Of a stretch of DNA of 53,076 bases, positions 35,048 through 43,869 are shown in pieces. The notes beneath the pieces are model-generated. The model saw nothing but the letters and a program-made list of their open reading frames with translations. It was not told where the DNA came from and searched no databases. A program made the position numbers and the translations under genes. Source of the DNA: Streptomyces sp. Ncost-T10-10d. GTDB taxonomy: Bacteria > Actinomycetota > Actinomycetes > Streptomycetales > Streptomycetaceae. Each line of letters starts with the position of its first letter. Position 1 is the stretch's first letter. Where the stretch lies: NCBI RefSeq assembly GCF_900091955.1, contig NZ_FMDF01000219.1, positions 1 through 53,076 on the forward strand. The letters are read 5' to 3'.

Positions 35048-35061
35048 TGCGAACGTTCCCA
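35048..35061. promoter_or_regulatory. LacI-type operator 1
   Basis: TGCGAACGTTCCCA, centred on AACGTT, lies about 80 bases before the lacI start. On the opposite strand it reads TGGGAACGTTCGCA, close to the palindromic consensus of actinobacterial LacI/GalR regulators. Confidence 0.65.
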
Positions 35062-35180
35062 GAGCGTGTCAAGACGTGTGCCAGGACTATTTCATTGAGG
35101 AAAACCTTCTGGATGCACGGGTCTTGTGCTTCGACTCGACTGCTGCCGATGATGTGTTCTCAAGAACGGTGCTGAAATTG

Positions 35181-35194
35181 CGGGAACGTTTTCA
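35181..35194. promoter_or_regulatory. LacI-type operator 2
   Basis: CGGGAACGTTTTCA shares GGGAACGTT with operator 1 and ends 12 bases before the dehydratase start codon, overlapping its likely transcription start. The pair brackets the divergent promoter region, so looping or joint repression is possible. Confidence 0.65.
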
Positions 35195-35206
35195 TAGAGG
35201 AGTGGC

Positions 35207-36349
35207 ATGAAGATCACCGGCCTGGAAGTGCTGACTCTCCCCGACCACGGCGACAGCATGATGCTGGTCGTGGTCGACACCGACGAGGGCATCCACGGCT
35301 TGGGCGAGGTCGGCATCAGGTCGCGCCAACGGGCGGTCGCGGGCGGTCTCGCGCACCTCGCGGAGCTGATCGTCGGCGAGGACCCGCGACGGATCGAGCA
35401 CCTCTGGCAGGTGATGTTCCGGCGCGGGTTCTTTCCCGCCGACCGCATACTCGGCGCCGCCATCGCAGCGGTGGACGTGGCGCTTTGGGACATCCGCGGC
35501 AAGGCGCTCGGCGTACCGGTGCATGAACTTCTCGGGGGCCGGGTGCGTGATCACGTACCCGCCTATGTGCATGTCGGCGACGGCTACCACGACCGCGGGT
35601 GGTTCCTGGAACGCTGCCGCGACCTGGTCGCCGAGGGCTGGCGTCATCTGCGGTTCGCCTCTCCGCACGACGCCGACGGCACGCTCGACGCCCGCCGCTG
35701 CCTGCGCGACTCGGTCGACCTCTTCCACCAGGTGCGGGACGCGGTCGGCGACGAGGTGGAGCTGATCCTTGACGTCCATACGCGCCTGGATCCGCCGGAG
35801 GCGCTGACCCTGTGCCGGGAGATCGAGGCGGCCCGCCCGTACTTCGTCGAGGACCCGCTGCGCTGTGAGAACCCGGACAGCTACCGCATGCTGCGGACCC
35901 GTACCGGCATACCACTGGCCGCAGGTGAGCAGTACGGCTCCAAATGGGAGTTCAGAACACTCATCGAGGACGATCTCATCGATTACGCGCGCGTGGACGT
36001 CGGGGTGGCCGCGGGCCTGACCGAGGCGAAGAAGATCGCGGCGATGGCGGAGACCCACCACATCAAGCTCGCCACCCACAACCCGCTCGGCCCGGTCACG
36101 GCCGCTTCCTCGCTCCAGCTCAACCTGGCCTGCCCCAATGTGGCGATCCAGGAGCACCAGACCGACCCCGATCCGGCCATCGCCGACCTCTTCACCGCGC
36201 GGCCGACGATCCTGCCCGGGCGGGTGGAGCTGAGTGAACTGCCCGGCATCGGCGTCGACATCGACCGGGAGGCGGCGCGCCGGTACCAGGCCGCAGCGGC
36301 CGAGCGCCCGCACTTGCGCACGGCGGACGGGGCGTTCACCAACTGGTAG
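35207..36349 (+). CDS. Enolase-superfamily sugar-acid dehydratase (mandelate racemase/galactonate dehydratase group)
   Basis: 380 residues. The N-terminal capping domain (MKITGLEVLTLPDHG to AAVDVALWDIRGKALG) is followed by the barrel with all three metal ligands: D189 in LILDVHTRLD, E215 in FVEDPLR and E241 in AAGEQYG. H291 in LATHNPLGPV is the likely general base. These mark an acid-sugar dehydratase, removing water from an aldonic acid to make a 2-keto-3-deoxy acid. Which acid is not decidable from sequence; galactonate- and mannonate-type enzymes are nearest. GAGGAG precedes the ATG. It is divergent from lacI with operators between, so it belongs to the same regulon as the oxidoreductases. 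A kinase or aldolase to finish the pathway is not in the window. Confidence 0.88.
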   Translation: MKITGLEVLTLPDHGDSMMLVVVDTDEGIHGLGEVGIRSRQRAVAGGLAHLAELIVGEDPRRIEHLWQVMFRRGFFPADRILGAAIAAVDVALWDIRGKALGVPVHELLGGRVRDHVPAYVHVGDGYHDRGWFLERCRDLVAEGWRHLRFASPHDADGTLDARRCLRDSVDLFHQVRDAVGDEVELILDVHTRLDPPEALTLCREIEAARPYFVEDPLRCENPDSYRMLRTRTGIPLAAGEQYGSKWEFRTLIEDDLIDYARVDVGVAAGLTEAKKIAAMAETHHIKLATHNPLGPVTAASSLQLNLACPNVAIQEHQTDPDPAIADLFTARPTILPGRVELSELPGIGVDIDREAARRYQAAAAERPHLRTADGAFTNW

Positions 36350-36591
36350 CCGGGCAGGGCCGGTCGGCCGCGCGGGCCCGCCCCCGCGGAATCGAAAGCC
36401 GCGTACAACCCTTGTGTCCCATCCGGTACCGAACAGGAGGCCGGACAAGAAGCGGGTCCCCTTCCGGTTACTGGCTGGGAAGCCGCACACCACGACAACG
36501 GGGCATCCGCATCACCGTCCCGGCGGGTCCACAGCCCGTGTCTGCACACTGAGCACGAATTCCGACTCCAGAAAGTGAGGCGAGTTCCGTC

Positions 36592-38742
36592 GTGTCGTTC
36601 AGAGGAGCCGCGAGGCCGGTCGAACTGGGCCTTGCCGGCATAGCGTTCATGGGCGTGCTGGTAGGCGCGTCGGCGACCCCGGCCGGCAGCCAGGAACGCG
36701 AGAAGCTGCAGGTGACGGCCGTGTCGTCGCGGCCCGGCACGGTGTCGGGAGACGACGCCCTGATCCGTGTGGAGGTGCCCGCCTCCATAGCGGCCGACAA
36801 AGTCCGGGTCGAGGTAGAGGGCCGGGACGTGACCTCGAGCTTCCGGCCGTCCGGCGACAACGCGCTGATGGGCGTGGTGAAGGAGCTGTCCAAGGGCGAC
36901 AACAGGCTCACGGCCAGGGCTCAGGGCGCGGACGCCGGACAACTGACCCTGAAGAACCACCCCATCACGGGGCCGGTGTTCGCCGGGCCGCACGAGCAGC
37001 CGTTCGTCTGCGACACCGCCGAGTTCAAGACGGTCACCGGCGGCACCCTCGGGCAGCCGATCGACAAGGACTGCTCGGTCAAGACCCGGGTCGATTACAT
37101 GTATCGCACCACGGCCGGCAAGTTCGTTCCGCTGCCCGACGAGAACGTCCTTCCCGCCGACCTGGCGACCGCCACGACGAGCGCGGGCAAGAAGGTGCCG
37201 TACATCGTCCGCGTCGAGACCGGCACCATCAACCGCGGCATCTACGAGACAGCCGTGCTGCACGACCCGAAGTCCGGCACCCCCGACCCGCTGCAGCGTG
37301 GGCCGGGTTGGAACGGGCGCCTCGTGTACGGCTTCGGCGGGGGCTGTAACGGCGGCTGGTACGTCCAGGGCCGCAACACCGTCGGCATCATGAACGACAC
37401 GTATCTGAGCAAGGGCTATGGCGTCGCATCGTCCACGCTGAACGTCTTCGGCAACAACTGCAACGACCTGCTGGCCGCCGAGACCATGAGTATGGTCAAG
37501 GAACGCTTCGTGGAGACGTACGGCGACCCGGCCTTCACCATCGGAAACGGCTGCTCCGGCGGCTCGTACCAGACCCACCAGATCGCCGACAACTACCCGG
37601 GTCTGCTGGACGGCATCCTCTCCGGCTGCAGCTTCCCCGACGTCGGCTTCGGGACGATTCAGACGCTCAGCGACGCCCAGCTCCTGAACCACTACTTCAA
37701 GGACGTCGCGCCGGACGCTTTCACCAAGGACCAGCAGAAGGCGGTCTCCGGGTTCGGCAAGTGGGAGAGCATCGGCAGCCTGGCCAGGGCGGCCGGCCGT
37801 ATCGACCCCACGGTGTTCTGTCCGCCCCAGCTGCCCGAGGGGCAGCGCTACGACCCCGAAACCAACCCGGACGGTGCCCGCTGTGACGTCTACAGCCACA
37901 CCGTGAACGTCTACGGCGAGGTGCCGGAGACCGGGAAGGCGCGCAGGCCGCTCGACAACACCGGTATCCAGTACGGACTTGAGGCCCTGAACAAGGGGAT
38001 CATCGACATGGACCAGTTCATCGACCTGAACCGGCGCATCGGCGGCCTCGACGACGACGCCAAGCCCGCCGCCGAGCGCACTGTCGCCGATCTCAAGGCG
38101 GTACGGACGGCCTACCGCACGGGCCGCATGCTGAACGGCGGTGGCGGTCTCGCCGACGTTCCGATCATCGACTACCGCGACTACACGGACGACGCGGCGG
38201 CCGGCGACATGCACATGCGCTTCCACTCCTTCTCCACCCGTGCGCGCTTGGACAAGGCCAACGGCACCCACGCCAACCAGGTCATGCTCACCCGCTCCAA
38301 CGGGCACGGATTCACTCTCGCCGGGATGCTGTCCGACATGGACCAGTGGCTCACCGGCATCAAGGGAGACTCCGGCAACGACACTCCCATTGAGAAGATC
38401 GTCCGCCACCAGCCGCAGGGTCTCACGGACGCCTGCTGGACCCGTGGCATCGGTGCGAAGAAGATCGCGGAGCCCCAGGTCGAGGGCATCGACAACACCG
38501 AGTGCAACACCCTCTACCCGGTGTGGACATCGCCGCGGATGGTCGCCGGAGCCGATGTGGCCAACGACATCGTCAAGTGCCGCAAGCGTCCCGTGGTCCG
38601 CTCCGACTACCGAGTGCTGGTGACCGACGGCCAGTTCAAGGATCTGCAGGCGATCTTCCGAACCGGTGTCTGCGACTGGTCCCAGCCCGGGGCGGGTCAG
38701 CAGGGCCTCGCCGGTACATGGCTCTCCTTCGACCCGAAGTGA
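36592..38742 (+). CDS. Secreted DUF6351 protein, alpha/beta-hydrolase-like
   Basis: 716 residues with a Sec signal (LGLAGIAFMGVLVGASATPA). Residues about 35-130 form a beta-sandwich (LQVTAVSSRPGTVSGDDALI), after which the DUF6351 core starts with GPHEQPFVCDT. A nucleophile elbow is visible: FTIGNGCSGGSYQTHQIADN (S322 in G-x-C-S-G-G), and likely acid/base partners lie in DYRDYTDD and NGHGFTLAGM. Pairs of Cys suggest disulfides, consistent with export. Substrate unknown; polyester, tannin-like or acylated-glycan hydrolysis are options. GTG at 36592 has a GAGGCGAG site upstream. It follows the dehydratase on the same strand after 240 bases, and ends before a hairpin. A role in removing acyl groups from the glycan would fit, but is inferred. 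Confidence 0.85.
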   Translation: MSFRGAARPVELGLAGIAFMGVLVGASATPAGSQEREKLQVTAVSSRPGTVSGDDALIRVEVPASIAADKVRVEVEGRDVTSSFRPSGDNALMGVVKELSKGDNRLTARAQGADAGQLTLKNHPITGPVFAGPHEQPFVCDTAEFKTVTGGTLGQPIDKDCSVKTRVDYMYRTTAGKFVPLPDENVLPADLATATTSAGKKVPYIVRVETGTINRGIYETAVLHDPKSGTPDPLQRGPGWNGRLVYGFGGGCNGGWYVQGRNTVGIMNDTYLSKGYGVASSTLNVFGNNCNDLLAAETMSMVKERFVETYGDPAFTIGNGCSGGSYQTHQIADNYPGLLDGILSGCSFPDVGFGTIQTLSDAQLLNHYFKDVAPDAFTKDQQKAVSGFGKWESIGSLARAAGRIDPTVFCPPQLPEGQRYDPETNPDGARCDVYSHTVNVYGEVPETGKARRPLDNTGIQYGLEALNKGIIDMDQFIDLNRRIGGLDDDAKPAAERTVADLKAVRTAYRTGRMLNGGGGLADVPIIDYRDYTDDAAAGDMHMRFHSFSTRARLDKANGTHANQVMLTRSNGHGFTLAGMLSDMDQWLTGIKGDSGNDTPIEKIVRHQPQGLTDACWTRGIGAKKIAEPQVEGIDNTECNTLYPVWTSPRMVAGADVANDIVKCRKRPVVRSDYRVLVTDGQFKDLQAIFRTGVCDWSQPGAGQQGLAGTWLSFDPK

Positions 38743-38870
38743 CGGGATCGCGGCAGGTGAGCCAAAACGGGGGCGGGCGCAACCTCCCGCTGTGGTGCCA
38801 TTGATGGTGATTTCCCGCGTTCGTCCAGGTCAGCACCTATTTCCGATCCGCTGAAGCAGCGTCACCCCAC

Positions 38871-38907
38871 CTCTCCTCCCCTCCTTGTCGTCAGTGGGGG
38901 AGGAGAG
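38871..38907. terminator. Hairpin after the DUF6351 gene
   Basis: A perfect 11-base inverted repeat (38871-38881 with 38897-38907, CTCTCCTCCCC and its complement) with a 15-base loop. It lies between the converging DUF6351 and GH95 genes and could serve both. Confidence 0.7.
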
Positions 38908-39004
38908 CATCGGGGTGTGGGGGGAGGCCTGGCGGCTTTCCCTCGACGGACCGTGTCCAGCGCCCGGCCGGGGACCGGACGCGGCGGACGAGGGGAGCGC
39001 GGGT

Positions 39005-39175
39005 CGATGACGAAGGAGCCGAATAAGACCGACCGCCCGACACGATCAGCTTCGGGTTGAGGATGTCAGCGAGCAATGAGAGTCCGGGCACGAGGTTGTC
39101 GGCGATATGGTCGAGGGCGTGCACGGTGCGCGCATCTCCTACCGGCCGCCAGGATCCGTTGCAGAGACCGGCCAT
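39005..39175 (-). pseudogene. ROK-family protein fragment
   Basis: Reads VHALDHIADNLVPGLSLLAD then ILNPKLIVSGG, the C-terminal helix and strand of ROK repressors or sugar kinases (GxxxLxxxLNPxxIVxGG). Nothing upstream or downstream continues the protein. It may be what remains of the local regulator or kinase for the neighbouring fucosidase gene. Confidence 0.5.
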
Positions 39176-39262
39176 GCCGACGACCGGTGCCGCTCCGCTT
39201 TGGGCGGCGGGCGGCGGGCGGCCGTCGGCATGGCTGCTGCGTCAGCGAGCCGGTGCCCGCCG

Positions 39263-42200
39263 TCAGGGCTTGATCGGCTTCGCTTTCCTGTCGACGCCGT
39301 TCACCCGCACGGTGACGTTCCTCCGGTTCCGCGCCCGGTCGGCCACGATTTTGTAGGACGTGACCTTCCCGTTCCGCCACTCACAGCTGACTTCGTAGCC
39401 GCCACGGGCGCGGAGCCCGGTGAAGGAACCCTCCGCCTTCCATTCGTCGGGCAGGGCGGGCAGCAGGTGGATGACGTCGTCGTGGCTCTGCAGGAGCATC
39501 TCCGCCACGGCGCCCGAGATGCCGAAGTTGCCGTCCATCTGGAAAGGCGGGTGGTTGCAGAACATATTGGGCAGCGTGTTGTAGGTCAGCAGTCCACGGA
39601 GCATGATCTGGGCGCGATGCCCGTCACCGAGGCGAGCGAAGAGGGCCGCCCGCCAGGGCCAGGTCCACGAGCGGCGGCTGTCGCCCGACACTGTCGCGGC
39701 CGTGAACGGGACGCCTTCCTTCTCGCCGCACCGGGCCTTGAGCGAGACGAGGGCGGCGGCCGCGAAGTCGGGCGTCTTCGGGGTGATCTGGCGGCCCGGG
39801 TAGACCGCGAAGAGATGCGAGGTGTGGCGGTGGATGTCGTTCGGGTCGTCGCGGTCGGTCTGCCACTCCTGCAGCTGCCCCCACTGGCCGATCTTGTTGG
39901 GCGCGAGCCGCTTCTGCATGTCGGCGACGGTGGCCCGGTATTCGGGGTCGACGTCGAGCACCGCCGCGCAGTCGAGGTAGTTTCGGAAGAGGTCCCAGAT
40001 GATCTGCTGGTCGTACATCACGCCGTCTTCACGCGGGCCGTGCTCGGGTGACCATCCGTTGGGGGACACGAGCTGGCCGGCCGCGTCCTCGACGAGCCGG
40101 TCCTCCCAGAACTGACAGATCTCCTTGATCATCGGGTAGGCGACGGTACGGAGGTAGACCCGGTCCTGGGTGAATGCCCAGTGCTCGTACAAGTGCTGCG
40201 CGTACCAGGCGCTGGCGACGGTGTTCCACTCCCACGCGTTGCCGCCGAAGATGCTCTGGCTGGTGCGGGCGGTCCAGCCGCGTGTGTTCTTGCCGAAGGC
40301 GTTGCGGGTCGCCACGCGGCTGGGCACTGCCACTTGCTCGATGAACCGGACGAGTGGCTCGTGGCACTCCGACAAGTTCGTCGTCTCGGCTCCCCAGTAG
40401 TTCATCTGGACATTGATGTTGGTGTGATAGTCGGAGGCCCACGCCGGCTGGTTGCTGTCGTTCCAGAGGCCCTGGAGATTGGCGGGCAGGCCGTTCGGGC
40501 GGGAGGAACTGATCAGCAGGTATCGGCTGTAGTCGAACATCGTCTGCTCGAGTGTCGGGTCCTCCCCGCCCGCCGCGTAACGTGCCAGCCTGGCGTCGGT
40601 CGGCAGAGCGACGACGGCGGCGGAGGAGGTGCCCCAGGCGACCGAGACGCGGTTCATGAGGGCGCGCATCTCGGTGGTGTGCTCGTCGCGCAGCCGGCCG
40701 TAGGACCGGGCGGCCGCCTTGTCGAGCGCCCTGACGACGACCGGTTCCGGATCGGCTCCGCGCCATCCCGCTGCGGCGTCGAGCTTGTAGTCGGTGCGGG
40801 CGTCGAGGAGCAGGGTCAGGGTCGTGCAGCCGCTGAACCGGAGCATCGACCCGTCGGCGCGCACATCGCCGTCGGTGTGCACAGCCTGGACGGTGCACGC
40901 GTGCTTGAGGCCGTTGCCCATGACACCGCTGAAGGCGATTCGCCCGGCGTCGGCGTCGACAGCCGTCGGGGCCTTGTCCTGTCCGGACGTCAGCGAGATC
41001 GTTCCGGAGAGTCCCCGGGCGCTGTCCGACGTGTACCGGAAGACCATGACGTCCGCAGACCGGCTGGCGAAGGCCTCCCGCACGACGCGCCGTCCGGGCG
41101 CGCCGAAGCGTGTGATGTGGACACCGTCGACGAAGTCGAGGGTGCGCTGGTAGTCGACGACCGTGGGCTGCGTGCGCGTGTTGAAGCCCGTGCCTTCCAG
41201 TGCGATCTCCGCGATCTGGAAGCCCGTGGAGGACGCGCCGGGGGTCAGGTTGAGCCGGTAGATGCGGTAGGCCGTGCTGTTGGATATCCGGAAGGTTCGG
41301 GTCTCGCCGCGGCTGGCGAAGGGCGCCCCGGGGTTTTGCGTGTCGAGGGTCACCCAGGCACTTCCGTCCTGCGACGCCTCGAGCGCCCAACGCCGGGGGT
41401 CGTCCTGCGGACGGTCCGGGGCCGCTGTCAGCGCGTACGAGGTGACGACGACCGCGCGGGGCAGGTCGGCCTGCCAGACGACTGCCGGTGCGGCGGCGTC
41501 GACCCGCCAGACAGTGGCCGGATCGCCGTCCACCGAACTTGAGATGCTTCTGGCCCGGGACCTGGTCCCGGCACCGGATCCCTCGGAGTGTCCGCTCGGT
41601 GACGACAGGTACATCGAACCGCCCCCGCCGAGGTCAACGCCGGACAGACCGATCTCGCTCACCTGAAAGTGGCTGACCCCTGCCTTGGGGACGAAGTCGA
41701 ACTGGTAGAAGCGGTAGGCTGCAGTGTCGGCGCAGGTGAATTCCTTGGTCTGGGAACGGTTCTCGAAGGGTGCCGCCAGAGCGCGGCTGTCCAGCGTGGT
41801 CCAGGTGGCGCCGTCGGCGGAACCGCGGAACGTCCACTCCTGCGGGTCGCGCTGCGGCACGTCGTTGGCACTCGTCAGACGGTAGGACGCGACCGCGACG
41901 GGGGCGGGGAGTTCGACCTGCCACTGCACCTTCGAGCCAGGCGCCTCGATGCACCACTTGGTGCTCGAGATACCGTCGTACGTCTTGTCGACGCCTTCCG
42001 TCGAGGAGGTACGGTAAGGCCCACCCGGTGCCGTGACCTTCGAACCGGATGCGAAGGTGACGACGACGTCACCGAAGTTCCGGTACGAGCCGAAGCCGGT
42101 CATGCCGGTGTCGAAAGCGCTGTCCGGCTTGCCCGCGAGGGCGTTGTCGTAATTGTTGACACCGCCCCACAGACTCTGCTCGTTGAACTGGATGCGCTCC

Positions 42201-42466
42201 TCGTAGGGATCGGCGAAGAGCATGGCACCGAGTCGGCCGTTGCCGATCGGAAGGGCCTGCGACTGCCAGTCCATGGCAGGAACGGAATACTTCAGCGCCT
42301 TGCGCGACAGGGTCGGCCACTGGACGGCCGCCGGCCCGCCGGTTCCTGCGGCGACAGCCTGTCCCGCAGGGGTTCCGCCGGTCAGCTCAGCGATCAGAGG
42401 TGCAAGGGCGAGGGCACCGCCGAACTTGAGGATGCTTCGGCGCTGCGGTTGGGATTCATTGATCAC
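39263..42466 (-). CDS. GH95 alpha-L-fucosidase (or related galactosidase) with two inserted discoidin-like modules
   Basis: 1067 residues, Tat-type signal (QPQRRSILKFGGALALAPLI). GH95 hallmarks: WQSQALPIGNGRLGAMLFAD and NEQSLWGG in the N-terminal domain, then in the (alpha/alpha)6 barrel N683 and N685 (HTNINVQMNYW), acid E808 (GWSPEHGPRE) and D978 (FQMDGNFG), matching the catalytic set of the bifidobacterial enzyme. The N-terminal domain is interrupted by two F5/8-type modules (about 140-265 and 280-405), each ending in a QVSEIGLSG- or QIAEIALEG-like strand; GH95 proteins without them are near 780 residues. They probably bind carbohydrate. GTG at 42466 has AGGAGA eight bases upstream, better than ATGs at 42490 and 42532. 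It releases fucose or galactose from glycans outside the cell. Confidence 0.92.
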   Translation of the reverse strand: MINESQPQRRSILKFGGALALAPLIAELTGGTPAGQAVAAGTGGPAAVQWPTLSRKALKYSVPAMDWQSQALPIGNGRLGAMLFADPYEERIQFNEQSLWGGVNNYDNALAGKPDSAFDTGMTGFGSYRNFGDVVVTFASGSKVTAPGGPYRTSSTEGVDKTYDGISSTKWCIEAPGSKVQWQVELPAPVAVASYRLTSANDVPQRDPQEWTFRGSADGATWTTLDSRALAAPFENRSQTKEFTCADTAAYRFYQFDFVPKAGVSHFQVSEIGLSGVDLGGGGSMYLSSPSGHSEGSGAGTRSRARSISSSVDGDPATVWRVDAAAPAVVWQADLPRAVVVTSYALTAAPDRPQDDPRRWALEASQDGSAWVTLDTQNPGAPFASRGETRTFRISNSTAYRIYRLNLTPGASSTGFQIAEIALEGTGFNTRTQPTVVDYQRTLDFVDGVHITRFGAPGRRVVREAFASRSADVMVFRYTSDSARGLSGTISLTSGQDKAPTAVDADAGRIAFSGVMGNGLKHACTVQAVHTDGDVRADGSMLRFSGCTTLTLLLDARTDYKLDAAAGWRGADPEPVVVRALDKAAARSYGRLRDEHTTEMRALMNRVSVAWGTSSAAVVALPTDARLARYAAGGEDPTLEQTMFDYSRYLLISSSRPNGLPANLQGLWNDSNQPAWASDYHTNINVQMNYWGAETTNLSECHEPLVRFIEQVAVPSRVATRNAFGKNTRGWTARTSQSIFGGNAWEWNTVASAWYAQHLYEHWAFTQDRVYLRTVAYPMIKEICQFWEDRLVEDAAGQLVSPNGWSPEHGPREDGVMYDQQIIWDLFRNYLDCAAVLDVDPEYRATVADMQKRLAPNKIGQWGQLQEWQTDRDDPNDIHRHTSHLFAVYPGRQITPKTPDFAAAALVSLKARCGEKEGVPFTAATVSGDSRRSWTWPWRAALFARLGDGHRAQIMLRGLLTYNTLPNMFCNHPPFQMDGNFGISGAVAEMLLQSHDDVIHLLPALPDEWKAEGSFTGLRARGGYEVSCEWRNGKVTSYKIVADRARNRRNVTVRVNGVDRKAKPIKP

Positions 42467-42566
42467 GGTGAGGTCTCCTGGGCTATTCATCGGCTCTTTC
42501 GTGGAGGGGGTGACGTGAACATTGGCATCCATCGGGCTTTGGTCATCTTCGCCAGAGAATAGATCG

Positions 42567-42580
42567 GACGTCTAGACGTC
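42567..42580. promoter_or_regulatory. Perfect palindrome upstream of the GH95 gene, probable GntR-type operator
   Basis: GACGTCTAGACGTC is a perfect 14-base palindrome about 100 bases before the GH95 start. The core GTCTAGAC is shared with binding sites of GntR/HutC-type regulators such as DasR. No such gene is in the window. Confidence 0.6.
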
Positions 42581-42697
42581 TGCGTCATCGAATCGCCTGG
42601 GAGCGGTCAGCAGGTGTCCAGTTCGTCGTTCACGCCACGATCTCGGACACCCCGTTCGCATTTCCCAACGCACCGTCAAGCGATGCCGCTACTCGGG

Positions 42698-43183
42698 CTA
42701 TCCGTGCGTCCGAGACCTCCGTGCGGCCAAACCAAAGACGAGACCACCGACCAGGAACCAGGGATTCCACAGCAGCAACGTCCACAGCCGCTGTTCCGGG
42801 CTTACGTCTATTTCCGAGCCCGCAGCGTCCGTCAGCAGCAGCACCTCGACGGCGATGCCACGTATGAGCAGCACAGCACAGGCACACCACCCCAGGGACT
42901 TGAGCACCCGTCCTGCCAGGCCACGAGGCCGCGGCCTGGCGAGAAGCCATCCCAGCACACCGCCGACAAGGCACAGCAATCCCACGCCCCACAAGCCCAC
43001 CACCACGAACCACCCGGGGCGTTCCTCGGCCAAGGGCCCCGCCGAGACACTGAGGCCCCAACTGCCGCCCAGCGCCCAGTAAAAATGGAGCACGGCGAAA
43101 GCGACCGCCCAGGCACACGCTATGCGTCCCCACAACCCCAGCGTTGTCTTGTCATGCGGATCTTCATACATGGCGAGGAGCAT
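42698..43183 (-). CDS. DUF3995 membrane protein
   Basis: 161 residues with four helices: WGRIACAWAVAFAVLHFYWA, WFVVVGLWGVGLLCLVGGVL, LKSLGWCACAVLLIRGIAVE and LWTLLLWNPWFLVGGLVFGL. HFYWALGGSWGL is the DUF3995 signature. Function unknown. The start is uncertain: ATG at 43183 or 43171, neither with a strong ribosome site; a further upstream frame would add a fifth hydrophobic helix. It stands alone between the GH95 promoter and the DUF317-like relic. Confidence 0.75.
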   Translation of the reverse strand: MLLAMYEDPHDKTTLGLWGRIACAWAVAFAVLHFYWALGGSWGLSVSAGPLAEERPGWFVVVGLWGVGLLCLVGGVLGWLLARPRPRGLAGRVLKSLGWCACAVLLIRGIAVEVLLLTDAAGSEIDVSPEQRLWTLLLWNPWFLVGGLVFGLAARRSRTHG

Positions 43184-43289
43184 GCCACTGCTGCGGCACA
43201 TCGCCACCAGCGTCGCGAGAGAAACCAGCACGCCCACCTTCCAATCGGCCACAACGTGCGACCGAACACATCGGACTTGATCGTCTAGC

Positions 43290-43677
43290 CTTTGGAGGCG
43301 CCCCTGTACCCTGAGTTCCCGATCGGCCCGTCCACCCCGGACAAGGCCCAGCCCGTGTACTGGGTCGACCCCCGGCACCTGGCCGGTGACGACGGACGTC
43401 TCTACGACGCCGTCGCCGACACGCCCGCCGGCCTTGCCTGGACGACTGGTTCCGCGACATCGACCAGCCCCATGCGGGAGCGACGGACCCGACCTTCACC
43501 CCGCACATCAGCCTCGGTCAGGTGCCACCCCTCATCCTCGAGGACGCCGACCCGCGGGCCCTGACGGCTGAGGCCGACGAGGCGGGGCCGGGCGGGTGGC
43601 AGGCGTGGGCCGCGTCCCTCGGTGCCAGCGTGCCGCACGACCTCGTCGCGGGCTTCGCCAACGCGCTCCACACGTGA
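43290..43677 (+). pseudogene. DUF317-like small protein, frameshifted
   Basis: First frame: QPVYWVDPRHLAGDDGRLYD. After about 43440 the plausible product continues in another frame, LDDWFRDIDQPHAGATDPTF, then WQAWAASLGASVPHDLVAGF and ends ALHT with TGA at 43677. YWVxPRHLAG and the final xxVxxFxxAL helix are typical of DUF317 proteins, common in Streptomyces plasmids and chromosome arms. A single indel near 43440 broke it. Confidence 0.5.
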
Positions 43678-43869
43678 AGCTCGGCCATCCCGCTTCGGGG
43701 TGGCCGAGCTTCATGCGTTCTGGGCTGCTGTCCCCCGCGACGGGTGAACGTGCCTCTCCACACGGGGCGCGGAATCCCGAACACCGGCGCGGGCCGCTCC
43801 GGGGGCAGCAATCTGGCACCGCAACCGCACGTCGCGTCGCGTCGAAGGAGATGCCGGAGTGACCGAAGT

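Noticed and set aside
35983..38409. An 808-codon minus-strand frame across the DUF6351 gene
   Set aside because: It has no family resemblance and runs opposite a complete signal-peptide protein on the plus strand.
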